DNA of 5,708 nucleotides from an uncultured Clostridium sp. (GCA_947246775.1 CAMXTM010000151.1:1-5708), one strand, 5' to 3'; counted from the stretch's first letter, positions 1 to 5,708 are shown. A program made the numbers and translations. The notes: generated by a model from the sequence alone, not told the origin.

Positions 1-50
1 CGGGTACCACATTCACTATTACAATGCCTTATGAAATACCAAAAGAATAG
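1..50 (+). CDS. C-terminal end of a probable sensor histidine kinase (partial, 5' end outside window)
   Basis: Reading from base 3, the plus strand gives GTTFTITMPYEIPKE followed by TAG at 48-50. A Gly-Thr-Thr-Phe-x-(I/V)-x-(L/M)-P ending is typical of the last beta strand of the HATPase_c domain in sensor histidine kinases; the kinase at the other end of this window closes similarly with GTTFLVRIPL. The two bases before it leave an xCG codon, compatible with the usual x-Gly-Thr-Thr pattern. Only 15 residues are visible, so the identity rests on this motif alone, and other proteins could end this way by chance. The gene converges on the minus-strand carboxypeptidase, with 34 bases between the two stop codons. 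The stop codon lies at the foot of the hairpin described next. Confidence 0.6.
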   Translation, partial: GTTFTITMPYEIPKE

Positions 51-74
51 CGTGTTAAACAAGTTAACACGCTA
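48..74. terminator. Hairpin, probable bidirectional terminator between convergent genes
   Basis: Bases 49-58 (AGCGTGTTAA) pair perfectly with 64-73 (TTAACACGCT) around a 5-base loop (ACAAG); T48-A74 adds an eleventh pair. The hairpin sits between a plus-strand stop codon at 48-50 and a minus-strand stop codon at 85-87, where an intrinsic terminator is expected. On the minus strand the stem is followed by ATTCTTTT, a fair U-rich tract. On the plus strand it is followed by AAGGAAAAATTTT, where the T run comes late, so termination is probably stronger for the minus-strand gene. The stem begins inside the stop codon of the left-edge gene. Confidence 0.75.
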
Positions 75-84
75 AGGAAAAATT

Positions 85-1479
85 TTACCTTAATCTTCTT
101 TTTCGTTTTACTCTAGCTAAATGACGTTTTTTTCGCTTTCGCCAAGATATAAAACGACAAATAATAAATGCTATTAAAAAGGCAATAATACTACAAATAA
201 TAGCAAAAACAATTATTTTAATTGCGATATTAAAATAGTGAAAATAGGAAGGGCTTATATCACTTATTTTTTTATCATTTTGTGTAGATGCTAATATTGT
301 ATTGTTTTCTAAAGAAACACTATGGTCAGCTAATAATTCTACTGTTTTAATAACCTCTTTATTATAATAAAATGTAACTGTAGCAATGATATCATTTTCA
401 TGAATAGATGTAGTTAGATTTTCAGGTTTGTCTACTACTTTTGTCATTTTACTAATATCAAAATCAATAGGCACAGTTTTATAAATTTCTTCATTTGGTT
501 TTGCTATAATAGAATCTATTTCTGTTTCTTTATCTAAAACAGGTATTGTTTGAGAAATATCATCTATAGAAGAAAGTTTTACTGTTTTATATTGAGAGAA
601 ACCATAATCAAATAATTTAATTGTATCTTCATAATGCTGTGCTCCTTTACATTGAAATACAACAACAATTAATTCGGTATCATCTCTTTTGGCGTAAGTA
701 ATTAATGTGTTTTGAGCTTCATCTGTAAAACCTGTTTTTCCACCTTCACATCCTTCATAAACATAAATAGAAGGAGGTTTTATCATTTGGTGCTGTCCAT
801 AAAGATATCTTGTTTCTTGCTGCTTATTTGTAGGTGGAATTTCATAATAAGTTGTTTGAATTATTTCTTTAAACTCTTTAAATTTTAAAGCTTCTTTTGC
901 AATTAATGCCATATCGTATGCGGTAGTATAATGATTTTCATCATGAAGTCCATTAGGATTTATAAAATTTGTGTTTTTACAGCCTAATTCTTTTGCTCTT
1001 TGCGTCATATGTTCTGCAAATTTTTCAACAGAACCATCAACTTGTTCTGCAATGCCTAATGCTGCTTCATTAGCAGAGCGTAGAAGTAAAGCATACATAG
1101 CTTGTTTCATAGTGATTTGTTCTCCTTCTTGTAATGCAATATGACTACTACCTGGTTCTATATCAAATATAGCATTATGTGAGAATGTAATAGTTTCATC
1201 CATTTTGTTAGATTCAAATGCTAAAAGTGCTGTCATAACTTTTGTAATGCTAGCTGGATATTCTTTTTTATTGATATTTTTTTCATATAATATTTCGCCA
1301 GTAGTAGCATCCATTAATATAGCTGCGTCAGAATTTAGATTTAGTTCATCTATTTCTTCTACTGTTGTAATATCATCTTGCATTGTTTCTGTTGCATTAA
1401 TAGGAGTTGCCCACACTGAACAAGTAAAATAATATAAAATTGTAGTTGCTAAAAAAATCATTAAAATATTTTTCTTCAT
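85..1479 (-). CDS. D-alanyl-D-alanine carboxypeptidase (penicillin-binding protein 5/DacF-like, peptidase S11)
   Basis: This 464-residue serine DD-carboxypeptidase is expected to remove the terminal D-Ala from peptidoglycan pentapeptides on the outer face of the membrane. All three active-site motifs of the S11 family are present: SITK (Ser77-Lys80), SAN (135-137) and KTG (248-250). The N-terminus MKKNILMIFLATTILYYF, ending in SVWA, reads as a signal peptide cleaved near residue 24. A PBP5 C-terminal-like beta domain spans roughly 300-386. A hydrophobic segment at about 417-444 then leads into a strongly basic tail (RKRKKRHLARVKRKRRLR), so a C-terminal transmembrane anchor replaces the amphipathic helix of classical PBP5. 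The frame is open a further 24 codons upstream to an ATG at 1551, but the start at 1479 is chosen because AAAGGAGT lies just upstream of it and the signal peptide begins there. It is divergent from comEA. It could be called dacF or dacA; the sequence alone does not decide. Confidence 0.93.
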   Translation of the reverse strand: MKKNILMIFLATTILYYFTCSVWATPINATETMQDDITTVEEIDELNLNSDAAILMDATTGEILYEKNINKKEYPASITKVMTALLAFESNKMDETITFSHNAIFDIEPGSSHIALQEGEQITMKQAMYALLLRSANEAALGIAEQVDGSVEKFAEHMTQRAKELGCKNTNFINPNGLHDENHYTTAYDMALIAKEALKFKEFKEIIQTTYYEIPPTNKQQETRYLYGQHQMIKPPSIYVYEGCEGGKTGFTDEAQNTLITYAKRDDTELIVVVFQCKGAQHYEDTIKLFDYGFSQYKTVKLSSIDDISQTIPVLDKETEIDSIIAKPNEEIYKTVPIDFDISKMTKVVDKPENLTTSIHENDIIATVTFYYNKEVIKTVELLADHSVSLENNTILASTQNDKKISDISPSYFHYFNIAIKIIVFAIICSIIAFLIAFIICRFISWRKRKKRHLARVKRKRRLR

Positions 1480-1484
1480 TATAT

Positions 1485-1492
1485 ACTCCTTT
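1485..1492 (-). promoter_or_regulatory. Ribosome binding site of the carboxypeptidase gene
   Basis: On the minus strand AAAGGAGT ends five bases before the ATG at 1479. This strong Shine-Dalgarno match decides the start codon against the in-frame ATG at 1551, which would add 24 residues ahead of the signal peptide. Confidence 0.8.
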
Positions 1493-1503
1493 ACAAAAAT
1501 ATG

Positions 1504-1512
1504 TGATACAAT
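1504..1512 (+). promoter_or_regulatory. Candidate extended -10 promoter for the comEA cluster
   Basis: TGATACAAT matches the extended -10 TGnTATAAT with one mismatch and would start a transcript near 1519, about 55 bases before comEA. No good -35 lies at normal spacing; TTTACA at 1490-1495 is too close to this -10, and pairs with TATAAA at 1515-1520 only at a long 19-base spacer. It is adjacent to the opposing minus-strand -10 elements, so the two promoters would interfere. Confidence 0.35.
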
Positions 1513-1541
1513 AGTATAAATTATAACAGAGATACTTGCAA
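1513..1541 (-). promoter_or_regulatory. Candidate promoter(s) for the carboxypeptidase gene
   Basis: Two overlapping minus-strand sigma-A-type signals are visible. One is an extended -10, TGTTATAAT, at 1528-1520, matching TGnTATAAT perfectly. The other is a -35 TTGCAA at 1541-1536 with a 17-base spacer to a -10 TATACT at 1518-1513. Either would give a 5' leader of only about 25-35 bases before the start codon. In DNA this AT-rich, -10-like hexamers are common by chance, so position and spacing are the main support. Confidence 0.5.
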
Positions 1542-1575
1542 TCTGAAACAATTTTTTTAAAGGACGGAAAAAATT

Positions 1576-2244
1576 ATGAAAAATGTAAGAAAAAAGATAG
1601 ATAATAGATGGATTATTTTTCTTTTATTATTAATTATAACCATTTGTGGCATATCTTATAGCAGAGTACGAAAAAAAACAATATTAAATTTTGGAACAGA
1701 AAAAGAGTTTATAGAACCTCAACTAACTTTAAGTGCATTAGATACTATAACAGTTGAAATAGAGGGAGAAGTGAAATATCCGGGTATATATACAATTAGT
1801 GAAGGATATACTTTAGAAGATGTAATTGAAAAAGCAGGAGGCTTGACAGAATATGCTGACGCTGACAATATTTCATTAGATTGGAATGTATTTGATGGTC
1901 AAAGAATTGTAATCCCTAAAAAAGAAGAATCTTTTATTATAGGATATAGTAATTCATTTTTAGAACAAAAACAACAACAAAAGCAAGAAAAAGAACAACA
2001 AGAAATGTTAGAAGATTTAGAAGAAGATATATCAGATGATACAATAAGACTGTATGTTAATATTAATACAGCAGATGTAGAAGAACTTTCTTTATTGCCA
2101 GGAATAGGAGAAAAAATAGCAGAAAATATTATTTTATACAGGACAGAAAATGGCTTTTTTCAATCAATAGAAGAAATCAAAAATGTACCTAAAATAGGCA
2201 ATAGCATTTTTGAAAAAATAAAAAATTATATTACAATTCAATAA
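1576..2244 (+). CDS. comEA: ComEA family membrane-anchored DNA-binding competence protein
   Basis: A 222-residue protein that should bind double-stranded DNA at the outer membrane face and pass it to the ComEC channel during natural transformation. A basic N-terminus and one transmembrane helix (about 12-29) tether it, with the rest outside. Residues about 58-115 form an SLBB-type domain (ITVEIEGEVKYPG, then a DGQRIVIP ending). A Gln/Glu/Lys-rich, probably helical linker runs from about 128 to 155. The C-terminal domain (159-222) begins VNINTAD and carries two helix-hairpin-helix motifs, LLPGIGEKIAENII (173-186) and VPKIGNSIFEKI (204-215), the hallmark of ComEA. AAAGGA at 1559-1564 precedes the ATG by 11 bases, a rather long spacing. 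The gene leads the cluster that ends in comEC, which supports the assignment. Transformability of the host is not shown. Confidence 0.93.
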   Translation: MKNVRKKIDNRWIIFLLLLIITICGISYSRVRKKTILNFGTEKEFIEPQLTLSALDTITVEIEGEVKYPGIYTISEGYTLEDVIEKAGGLTEYADADNISLDWNVFDGQRIVIPKKEESFIIGYSNSFLEQKQQQKQEKEQQEMLEDLEEDISDDTIRLYVNINTADVEELSLLPGIGEKIAENIILYRTENGFFQSIEEIKNVPKIGNSIFEKIKNYITIQ

Positions 2245-2249
2245 AATAC

Positions 2250-2255
2250 AGGAGG
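2250..2255 (+). promoter_or_regulatory. Ribosome binding site of the response regulator gene
   Basis: AGGAGG lies eight bases before the ATG at 2264, inside the 19-base gap after comEA. This near-consensus site contrasts with the weak, unclear initiation signals of the kinase gene that follows. Confidence 0.8.
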
Positions 2256-2263
2256 AAAATGAA

Positions 2264-2956
2264 ATGGCGTACCATATTTTGGTTGTTGATGATGAGAAGT
2301 TAATTGTTAAAGGAATTAAATTTTCTTTAGAACAAGATGGAATGAAAGTAACACCAGCTTATGATGGAGAGGAAGCACTTCGTTATATAAAAGAAGAAAA
2401 ATTTGATTTGATTGTTTTAGATGTAATGTTACCTAAAATGGATGGATTAGAAGTTTGCCAATTAGTAAGAGAGTTTTCTCAAATTCCTATTATTATGGTA
2501 ACAGCAAAAGGAGAAGATATGGATAAAATTATGGGTTTAGAATATGGTGCAGATGATTATATTACAAAACCTTTTAATATATTGGAATTAAAAGCAAGAA
2601 TTAAAGCAATTTTAAGAAGGAGTGTTAGTCATAAAGGTGGAAATTATAAAGATTCTAAAAATACATTACAGGTTCGCAATTTAGAGTTAGAATTTGAAAG
2701 CAGACGTGTTTTTATTGATGGTAAAGAAACAAATTTAACAGCAAAAGAATTTGATTTACTAGAGCTATTTATGGAAAATCCAGGAAAAGTATATAGTAGA
2801 GAAAAACTTCTTGATACAGTTTGGGGATATGATTATCCAGGAGATGTAAGAACTGTAGATGTTCATGTTCGACGTTTAAGAGAAAAAATAGAAGAAAATC
2901 CAAGTGACCCTAAATATATTTTTACAAAATGGGGAGTTGGTTATTATTTTAACTAA
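2264..2956 (+). CDS. OmpR/PhoB-family response regulator transcription factor
   Basis: A 230-residue DNA-binding response regulator of normal family length. The receiver domain (about 3-117) has the acidic pair Asp9-Asp10, the phosphoacceptor Asp53 (in IVLDVMLPKMDG), Thr80 and Lys102 (in YITKPFN), so all residues for phosphorylation and conformational switching are intact. The C-terminal winged-helix domain (about 135-230) includes the LTAKEFDLLELF segment, the recognition helix RTVDVHVRRLREKIEE, and ends TKWGVGYYFN, where Trp replaces the more usual Arg before GVGY. It follows comEA by 19 bases, and its last codons overlap the kinase reading frame, so it is almost certainly the kinase's partner. 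Its target genes cannot be read from the sequence; the divergent promoter region at 1480-1575 and the cluster itself are natural candidates. Confidence 0.95.
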   Translation: MAYHILVVDDEKLIVKGIKFSLEQDGMKVTPAYDGEEALRYIKEEKFDLIVLDVMLPKMDGLEVCQLVREFSQIPIIMVTAKGEDMDKIMGLEYGADDYITKPFNILELKARIKAILRRSVSHKGGNYKDSKNTLQVRNLELEFESRRVFIDGKETNLTAKEFDLLELFMENPGKVYSREKLLDTVWGYDYPGDVRTVDVHVRRLREKIEENPSDPKYIFTKWGVGYYFN

Positions 2957-4322
2957 ATTTAAAAAAAAATGGAATAGCCTACAATGTATGTTATTGCTAA
3001 CGTATATATTAGTAGGTGTTGTTCCACTCATTCTTTTTACAAATACAATTTTTCGTACTATGGATGAGTATTTTGTAGAAGAAAGAAAAAAAGAACTTTT
3101 AAATCAAGCTAATATACTTTCTGGAAAAATTTCTACATCACATTATTTATATGATAGTACAAAGTGGAATGATTTTAATGAAGAAATTAGAAACAGCAGT
3201 AATAAGGGTAATTTTCGTGTTCTTGTTATTGATGCATCTGGTATTGTTATAAATGATTCTAGCAGACAAGATATTGGAAAAACGTATCTTGTACAAGAGG
3301 TGATTGAGGCATTAGATAATAAAGATGTCTCCAGACAACAAGAAGATGGTGTTATTTATGTAGCTGTTTCAATATTAGATGAACAATCTAATAAAATAGG
3401 AGTTGTACTAATTTCTGCTCTTAGTGATGATGTTAGTATTACAGTAGGAGAAATCAGAAATCAATCGAATATTTTATTTACTATGATTGCTATTATTTTA
3501 GTAATATTAATATATTTTGCTACAAGATTTTTTATAGAACCCTTAAAAAATGTGTTGGCAGTTATTATTAAAATGTCAGAAGGGCATTTTGACCAAAGAA
3601 TTGATATAAAAGGAATCCGTCATAATGAAATTACAGATTTAGCATTAGCTTGTAATAATATGGCAGAAAGATTAGAACAGGTGGATACATCAAGACAAAA
3701 TTTTGTATCAAATGTATCTCATGAATTAAAAACACCATTAAGCTCTATGAAAGTTTTAAGTGAATCTATATTATTACAAAAAGATGTACCAAAAAAAATT
3801 ATAAATGATTTATTAACATTAGTAAAATTAGACCAAAAAGAAATTCCTATTACTTTTGTACAAACAGAATTAAATCAACTTATTATAAATATTGTCAAAA
3901 GAATGAAGCCTTTAGCTGATGTAAAAGAAATTAAATTAGACTACACTTTATTAAAAGAAGAGGTATTAGCTGATATAGATAAAACAAAATTTGTATTGGC
4001 TATTTCTAATCTTGTAGAAAATGCTATTAAATATACTGCTGAAAGGGGATTTATTACAATAACTATTGATTGTGACCATCAAAATGCGTTTCTTTCTGTT
4101 TCAGATACAGGGATTGGTATTGCTGAAGAAGAAATAAATAAAATATTTGAACGGTTTTATAGAGTTGACAAAACGAGAAACCGTGAAACAGGAGGAACAG
4201 GCTTAGGACTTTCTATTACTCATTCTACTATTTTAATGCATAATGGTAGTATTAAAGTGAATAGTAAAGAACAGGAGGGAACAACTTTTTTAGTTCGTAT
4301 TCCTCTAAGGCAAACTACATGA
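2904..4322 (+). CDS. Membrane sensor histidine kinase with shortened HisKA dimerisation domain; start uncertain
   Basis: Counted from the GTG at 2904 (472 residues), the order is TM1 (about 29-47), an extracytoplasmic sensor (about 50-187, with a Cache/PAS-like VLVIDASGIVINDS stretch), TM2 (188-209), HAMP (about 207-260), HisKA and HATPase_c. The H-box is NVSHELKTPL (His273); ATP-binding motifs are NLVENAIKY (Asn373), DTGIG (401-405), FERFYR (415-420) and GGTGLGL (430-436). The kinase should phosphorylate the adjacent regulator. HisKA is odd: His273 to the NDLL at 301 is 28 residues, against about 46 in WalK-like kinases, as if about 18 residues were missing after DVP at 294-296. The start is unclear: GTG 2904 lacks a good ribosome site, GGGGAG at 2931-2936 is followed by ATT codons at useful spacing, and ATG 2988 would begin directly in TM1. 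The true N-terminus probably includes the basic TKFKKKW segment. Confidence 0.88.
   Translation: MTLNIFLQNGELVIILTKFKKKWNSLQCMLLLTYILVGVVPLILFTNTIFRTMDEYFVEERKKELLNQANILSGKISTSHYLYDSTKWNDFNEEIRNSSNKGNFRVLVIDASGIVINDSSRQDIGKTYLVQEVIEALDNKDVSRQQEDGVIYVAVSILDEQSNKIGVVLISALSDDVSITVGEIRNQSNILFTMIAIILVILIYFATRFFIEPLKNVLAVIIKMSEGHFDQRIDIKGIRHNEITDLALACNNMAERLEQVDTSRQNFVSNVSHELKTPLSSMKVLSESILLQKDVPKKIINDLLTLVKLDQKEIPITFVQTELNQLIINIVKRMKPLADVKEIKLDYTLLKEEVLADIDKTKFVLAISNLVENAIKYTAERGFITITIDCDHQNAFLSVSDTGIGIAEEEINKIFERFYRVDKTRNRETGGTGLGLSITHSTILMHNGSIKVNSKEQEGTTFLVRIPLRQTT
2931..2936 (+). promoter_or_regulatory. Probable Shine-Dalgarno sequence of the kinase gene, inside the regulator gene
   Basis: GGGGAG is the only strong purine-rich ribosome site near the kinase start. 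At six and nine bases downstream it meets in-frame ATT codons (2943 and 2946). TTG at 2937 abuts it with no spacing, and ATG 2988 is over 50 bases away. The site lies within the last codons of the regulator gene, which favours translational coupling. It also encodes the conserved WGVGY of the regulator, so its presence could be coincidental. Confidence 0.4.
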
Positions 4323-4342
4323 TATTACAGTAGATAAACTAC

Positions 4343-4351
4343 AAAAGGAGG
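4343..4351 (+). promoter_or_regulatory. Ribosome binding site supporting a TTG start
   Basis: AAAAGGAGG lies seven bases before TTG at 4359, an ideal distance. The strong site supports use of this unusual start codon: the next in-frame ATG, at residue 11, falls inside the hydrophobic anchor and would lose the basic LKKCKN segment. Confidence 0.8.
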
Positions 4352-4358
4352 ATTTCCT

Positions 4359-5309
4359 TTGTTAAATCTAAAAAAATGCAAAAATATAATGTGGTGTTTC
4401 ATTATATTATTTTTTATTGTAAGTGTAATATTTCTTTCTTTTTTTGTTAAAATGGAAAAAAACGCAACGAACTTGTATAAAAAAACAATAGAATTATATT
4501 TTAATGATACAGTAACAGGAAAATTGCGTTTAGAAGAAAGAGTAATACAAGCAAATACAAAAGAAGAGTTAATATTATTTATATTACAAGAATTAAAATC
4601 AGGCTCAAAAATTGAAGGAAATATAAGTGTATTACCACAAGATATTATAATACTTAATATTGCTATGGAAGATGATGTTGCAGTTATCGATTTATCAAAA
4701 GTCTATGATAGCTTATCAGCTGGCGAAAAAATTATATGTCGTGCAGCTATTGTATGGTCTGTAACGAGTCTTGATTTTGTAGATTATGTTTGTATTAAAG
4801 TAGAAGGACAGGAACTAAAAAAAGTATCTGGAGAATCAATTGGTTTAATGAATCGTGAAAATACTATGATAAATCCAATTGTTTCACCAGAATCTAAACG
4901 ATATGAAATCGTTTCATTATATTTTACAGATAAAACAAAAGAATATCTTGTAAAGGAGGAAAGAGAAATTGAGGTTAGTCAAATTCAAACAAGAGAAAAA
5001 TCTGTTGTAGAACAATTAATTATAGGAGCTAAGGAAGAAGGGCATATTTCTACTCTTCCATCAGATATTAAAATTAGAAATGTTACTACAACAAAAGAGG
5101 GCATTTGTTATGTTGATTTAAGTAATGATTCTATTAATAAGATAATTAATGGTGATATTAATGAGAAAATTGCAGTTTATTCTATTGTTAATTCTATTGT
5201 ATCATTATATAATGTAAAAAAAGTACAGTTCTTAATTGAAGGCGAAAAAATAGAAGAAACAGTGGGAGATTTAGATTATACAAAACCATTTGAAAGTATG
5301 GATATGTGA
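4359..5309 (+). CDS. Membrane-anchored protein with two tandem GerMN domains
   Basis: A 316-residue protein starting at TTG. A short basic N-terminus (LNLKKCKN) and a hydrophobic helix at about 11-30 should anchor it with the remainder outside the membrane. Two copies of a GerMN-type domain follow, about 43-161 and 184-303. Their parallel landmarks are visible: ELYFND versus SLYFTD, VLPQDIIILNI versus TLPSDIKIRNV, VAVIDLS versus ICYVDLS, and IKVEGQEL versus LIEGEKIE. GerMN domains occur in the sporulation/germination protein GerM and in many envelope proteins of Firmicutes, with a proposed peptidoglycan-related role. No lipobox cysteine is seen, unlike lipoprotein GerM, so anchoring is by the helix. 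It follows the kinase by 36 bases and precedes comEC by 12. A role as accessory or ligand-presenting partner of the kinase, or as a wall component aiding DNA uptake, is inference only. Confidence 0.85.
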   Translation: MLNLKKCKNIMWCFIILFFIVSVIFLSFFVKMEKNATNLYKKTIELYFNDTVTGKLRLEERVIQANTKEELILFILQELKSGSKIEGNISVLPQDIIILNIAMEDDVAVIDLSKVYDSLSAGEKIICRAAIVWSVTSLDFVDYVCIKVEGQELKKVSGESIGLMNRENTMINPIVSPESKRYEIVSLYFTDKTKEYLVKEEREIEVSQIQTREKSVVEQLIIGAKEEGHISTLPSDIKIRNVTTTKEGICYVDLSNDSINKIINGDINEKIAVYSIVNSIVSLYNVKKVQFLIEGEKIEETVGDLDYTKPFESMDM

Positions 5310-5314
5310 GAGGA
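5308..5314 (+). promoter_or_regulatory. Ribosome binding site of comEC, overlapping the upstream stop codon
   Basis: GAGAGGA begins within the TGA stop (5307-5309) of the GerMN gene and ends seven bases before ATG 5322. Overlap with the stop suggests coupled translation. An ATG at 5317 is too close to the site and is in a different frame, so 5322 is preferred. Confidence 0.6.
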
Positions 5315-5321
5315 AAATGTT

Positions 5322-5708
5322 ATGCTTAGACCATTTGTATGGACTTTATTTTTTATGATTATAGGTATTATACTTGGACAGAATGCATCTATAATATATT
5401 TAACTTTTTTTGCTATAGGTATAGTTATTATATCAGCAATACTTGCATGGTATTTTAAAAGTAAAATTCCTATTACATTTATTTTATTTTTTTTATTAGG
5501 GAATTTACTGATTACAAATAGTTTACAAACTTCTTCAAAAATAGTAGACGAAATGATAAATCAAAATGTTACTATTAATGGAGTTGTCATAAATACTGCT
5601 TATACTTCATCTGGAAGACAAAAAATAACAATTAAAACAGAATCTATAGAATCAGAAACAGCAACAGAAACTAAGACATTAAAAATATTAGTAATATTAC
5701 CAGAGAAT
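5322..5708 (+). CDS. comEC: ComEC competence protein, N-terminal part (3' end outside window)
   Basis: The first 129 residues of a protein that continues past the right edge without a stop. It begins MLRPFVWTLFFMIIGIILG, an Arg-Pro followed by a Gly-rich hydrophobic helix as in many ComEC/Rec2 proteins. Further hydrophobic segments follow at about 25-43 and 49-66. A soluble stretch with an OB-fold-like pattern starts near residue 80 (VTINGVVINTAY, then a strand-rich Lys/Thr/Glu segment), matching the DUF4131 region that precedes the Competence membrane domain. ComEC forms the channel that carries single-stranded DNA across the membrane. The channel and metallo-beta-lactamase-like parts lie outside the window, so the name rests on the N-terminus and on sharing a cluster with comEA. 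Confidence 0.85.
   Translation, partial: MLRPFVWTLFFMIIGIILGQNASIIYLTFFAIGIVIISAILAWYFKSKIPITFILFFLLGNLLITNSLQTSSKIVDEMINQNVTINGVVINTAYTSSGRQKITIKTESIESETATETKTLKILVILPEN

Noticed and set aside
1205..1432. Open frame on the plus strand inside the carboxypeptidase gene
   Set aside because: It lies wholly antisense to a well-supported coding region that carries the SxxK motif. It has no convincing ribosome site and its product resembles no family I recognise.
1505..1536. Repeated GATAC (1505 and 1531) as a response-regulator binding site
   Set aside because: Two five-base matches 26 bases apart do not fit the roughly 11-base spacing of PhoB-type direct repeats, and no longer match is visible.
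1480..1551. Longer carboxypeptidase starting at ATG 1551
   Set aside because: The extra 24 residues precede a standard signal peptide, run through the promoter-like region, and lack the AAAGGAGT site found just before 1479.
1965..2005. CAA/AAG/GAA-rich tract in comEA as a phase-variable repeat
   Set aside because: The repeat is imperfect and made of three-base units, so length change would not shift the frame. It reads as a Gln/Glu/Lys-rich helical linker.
2929..2952. ATG at 2929 as the kinase start
   Set aside because: It is in the third frame and reaches a TAA at 2950-2952; the ATG at 2969 in the A-run likewise stops after two codons.
4896..4914. 7-base-pair hairpin AAACGAT/ATCGTTT with a 5-base loop, as a possible internal terminator or attenuator
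   Set aside because: It lies inside the GerMN gene between its two domains, encodes ordinary residues, is short and AT-rich, and lacks an immediate T run. Such stems arise easily by chance.

Overview
The window is AT-rich DNA with dense, short-spaced genes, AGA/ATA/TTA-rich codon use, AGGAGG-type ribosome binding sites and occasional TTG or other non-ATG starts. Together with a comEA/comEC competence pair, a clostridial-style DacF-like carboxypeptidase and a GerMN-domain protein, this points to a low-GC Gram-positive of the Clostridia, plausibly Lachnospirales. That placement is inferred from protein style and composition, not from a search.

Layout. The first 50 bases are the last codons of a plus-strand gene whose ending resembles the C-terminus of a sensor histidine kinase. 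A hairpin overlapping its stop codon lies between it and a minus-strand gene (85-1479) for a penicillin-binding-protein-type D-Ala-D-Ala carboxypeptidase, so the two genes converge on a probably shared terminator. A 96-base divergent intergenic region (1480-1575) carries promoter-like sequences facing both ways. From there a plus-strand cluster reads comEA (1576-2244), an OmpR/PhoB-type response regulator (2264-2956), a sensor histidine kinase (to 4322), a membrane-anchored protein with two GerMN domains (4359-5309), and the start of comEC (5322 to beyond the right edge). Gaps are 19, overlapping, 36 and 12 bases with no visible terminator, which suggests one transcript.

How the genes fit together. 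ComEA (membrane-tethered DNA receptor) and ComEC (inner-membrane DNA channel) form the core of DNA uptake in competent Gram-positive bacteria. Here a complete two-component system and an extracytoplasmic GerMN protein sit between them. The likely reading is an envelope-facing operon in which the kinase senses something outside the membrane. Whether it controls DNA uptake or the neighbouring cell-wall carboxypeptidase is not shown by the sequence.

The most unusual point is in the kinase. Its dimerisation/phosphoacceptor domain has an intact H-box (His273 counted from the GTG at 2904), but the distance from that His to the conserved NDLL of the second helix is 28 residues, about 18 shorter than in ordinary HisKA kinases. 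The ATP-binding motifs are all present. The kinase start codon is also uncertain: the best Shine-Dalgarno sequence is followed by ATT codons rather than ATG/GTG/TTG at normal spacing. No wholly novel system, mobile element, CRISPR array or RNA gene is visible.
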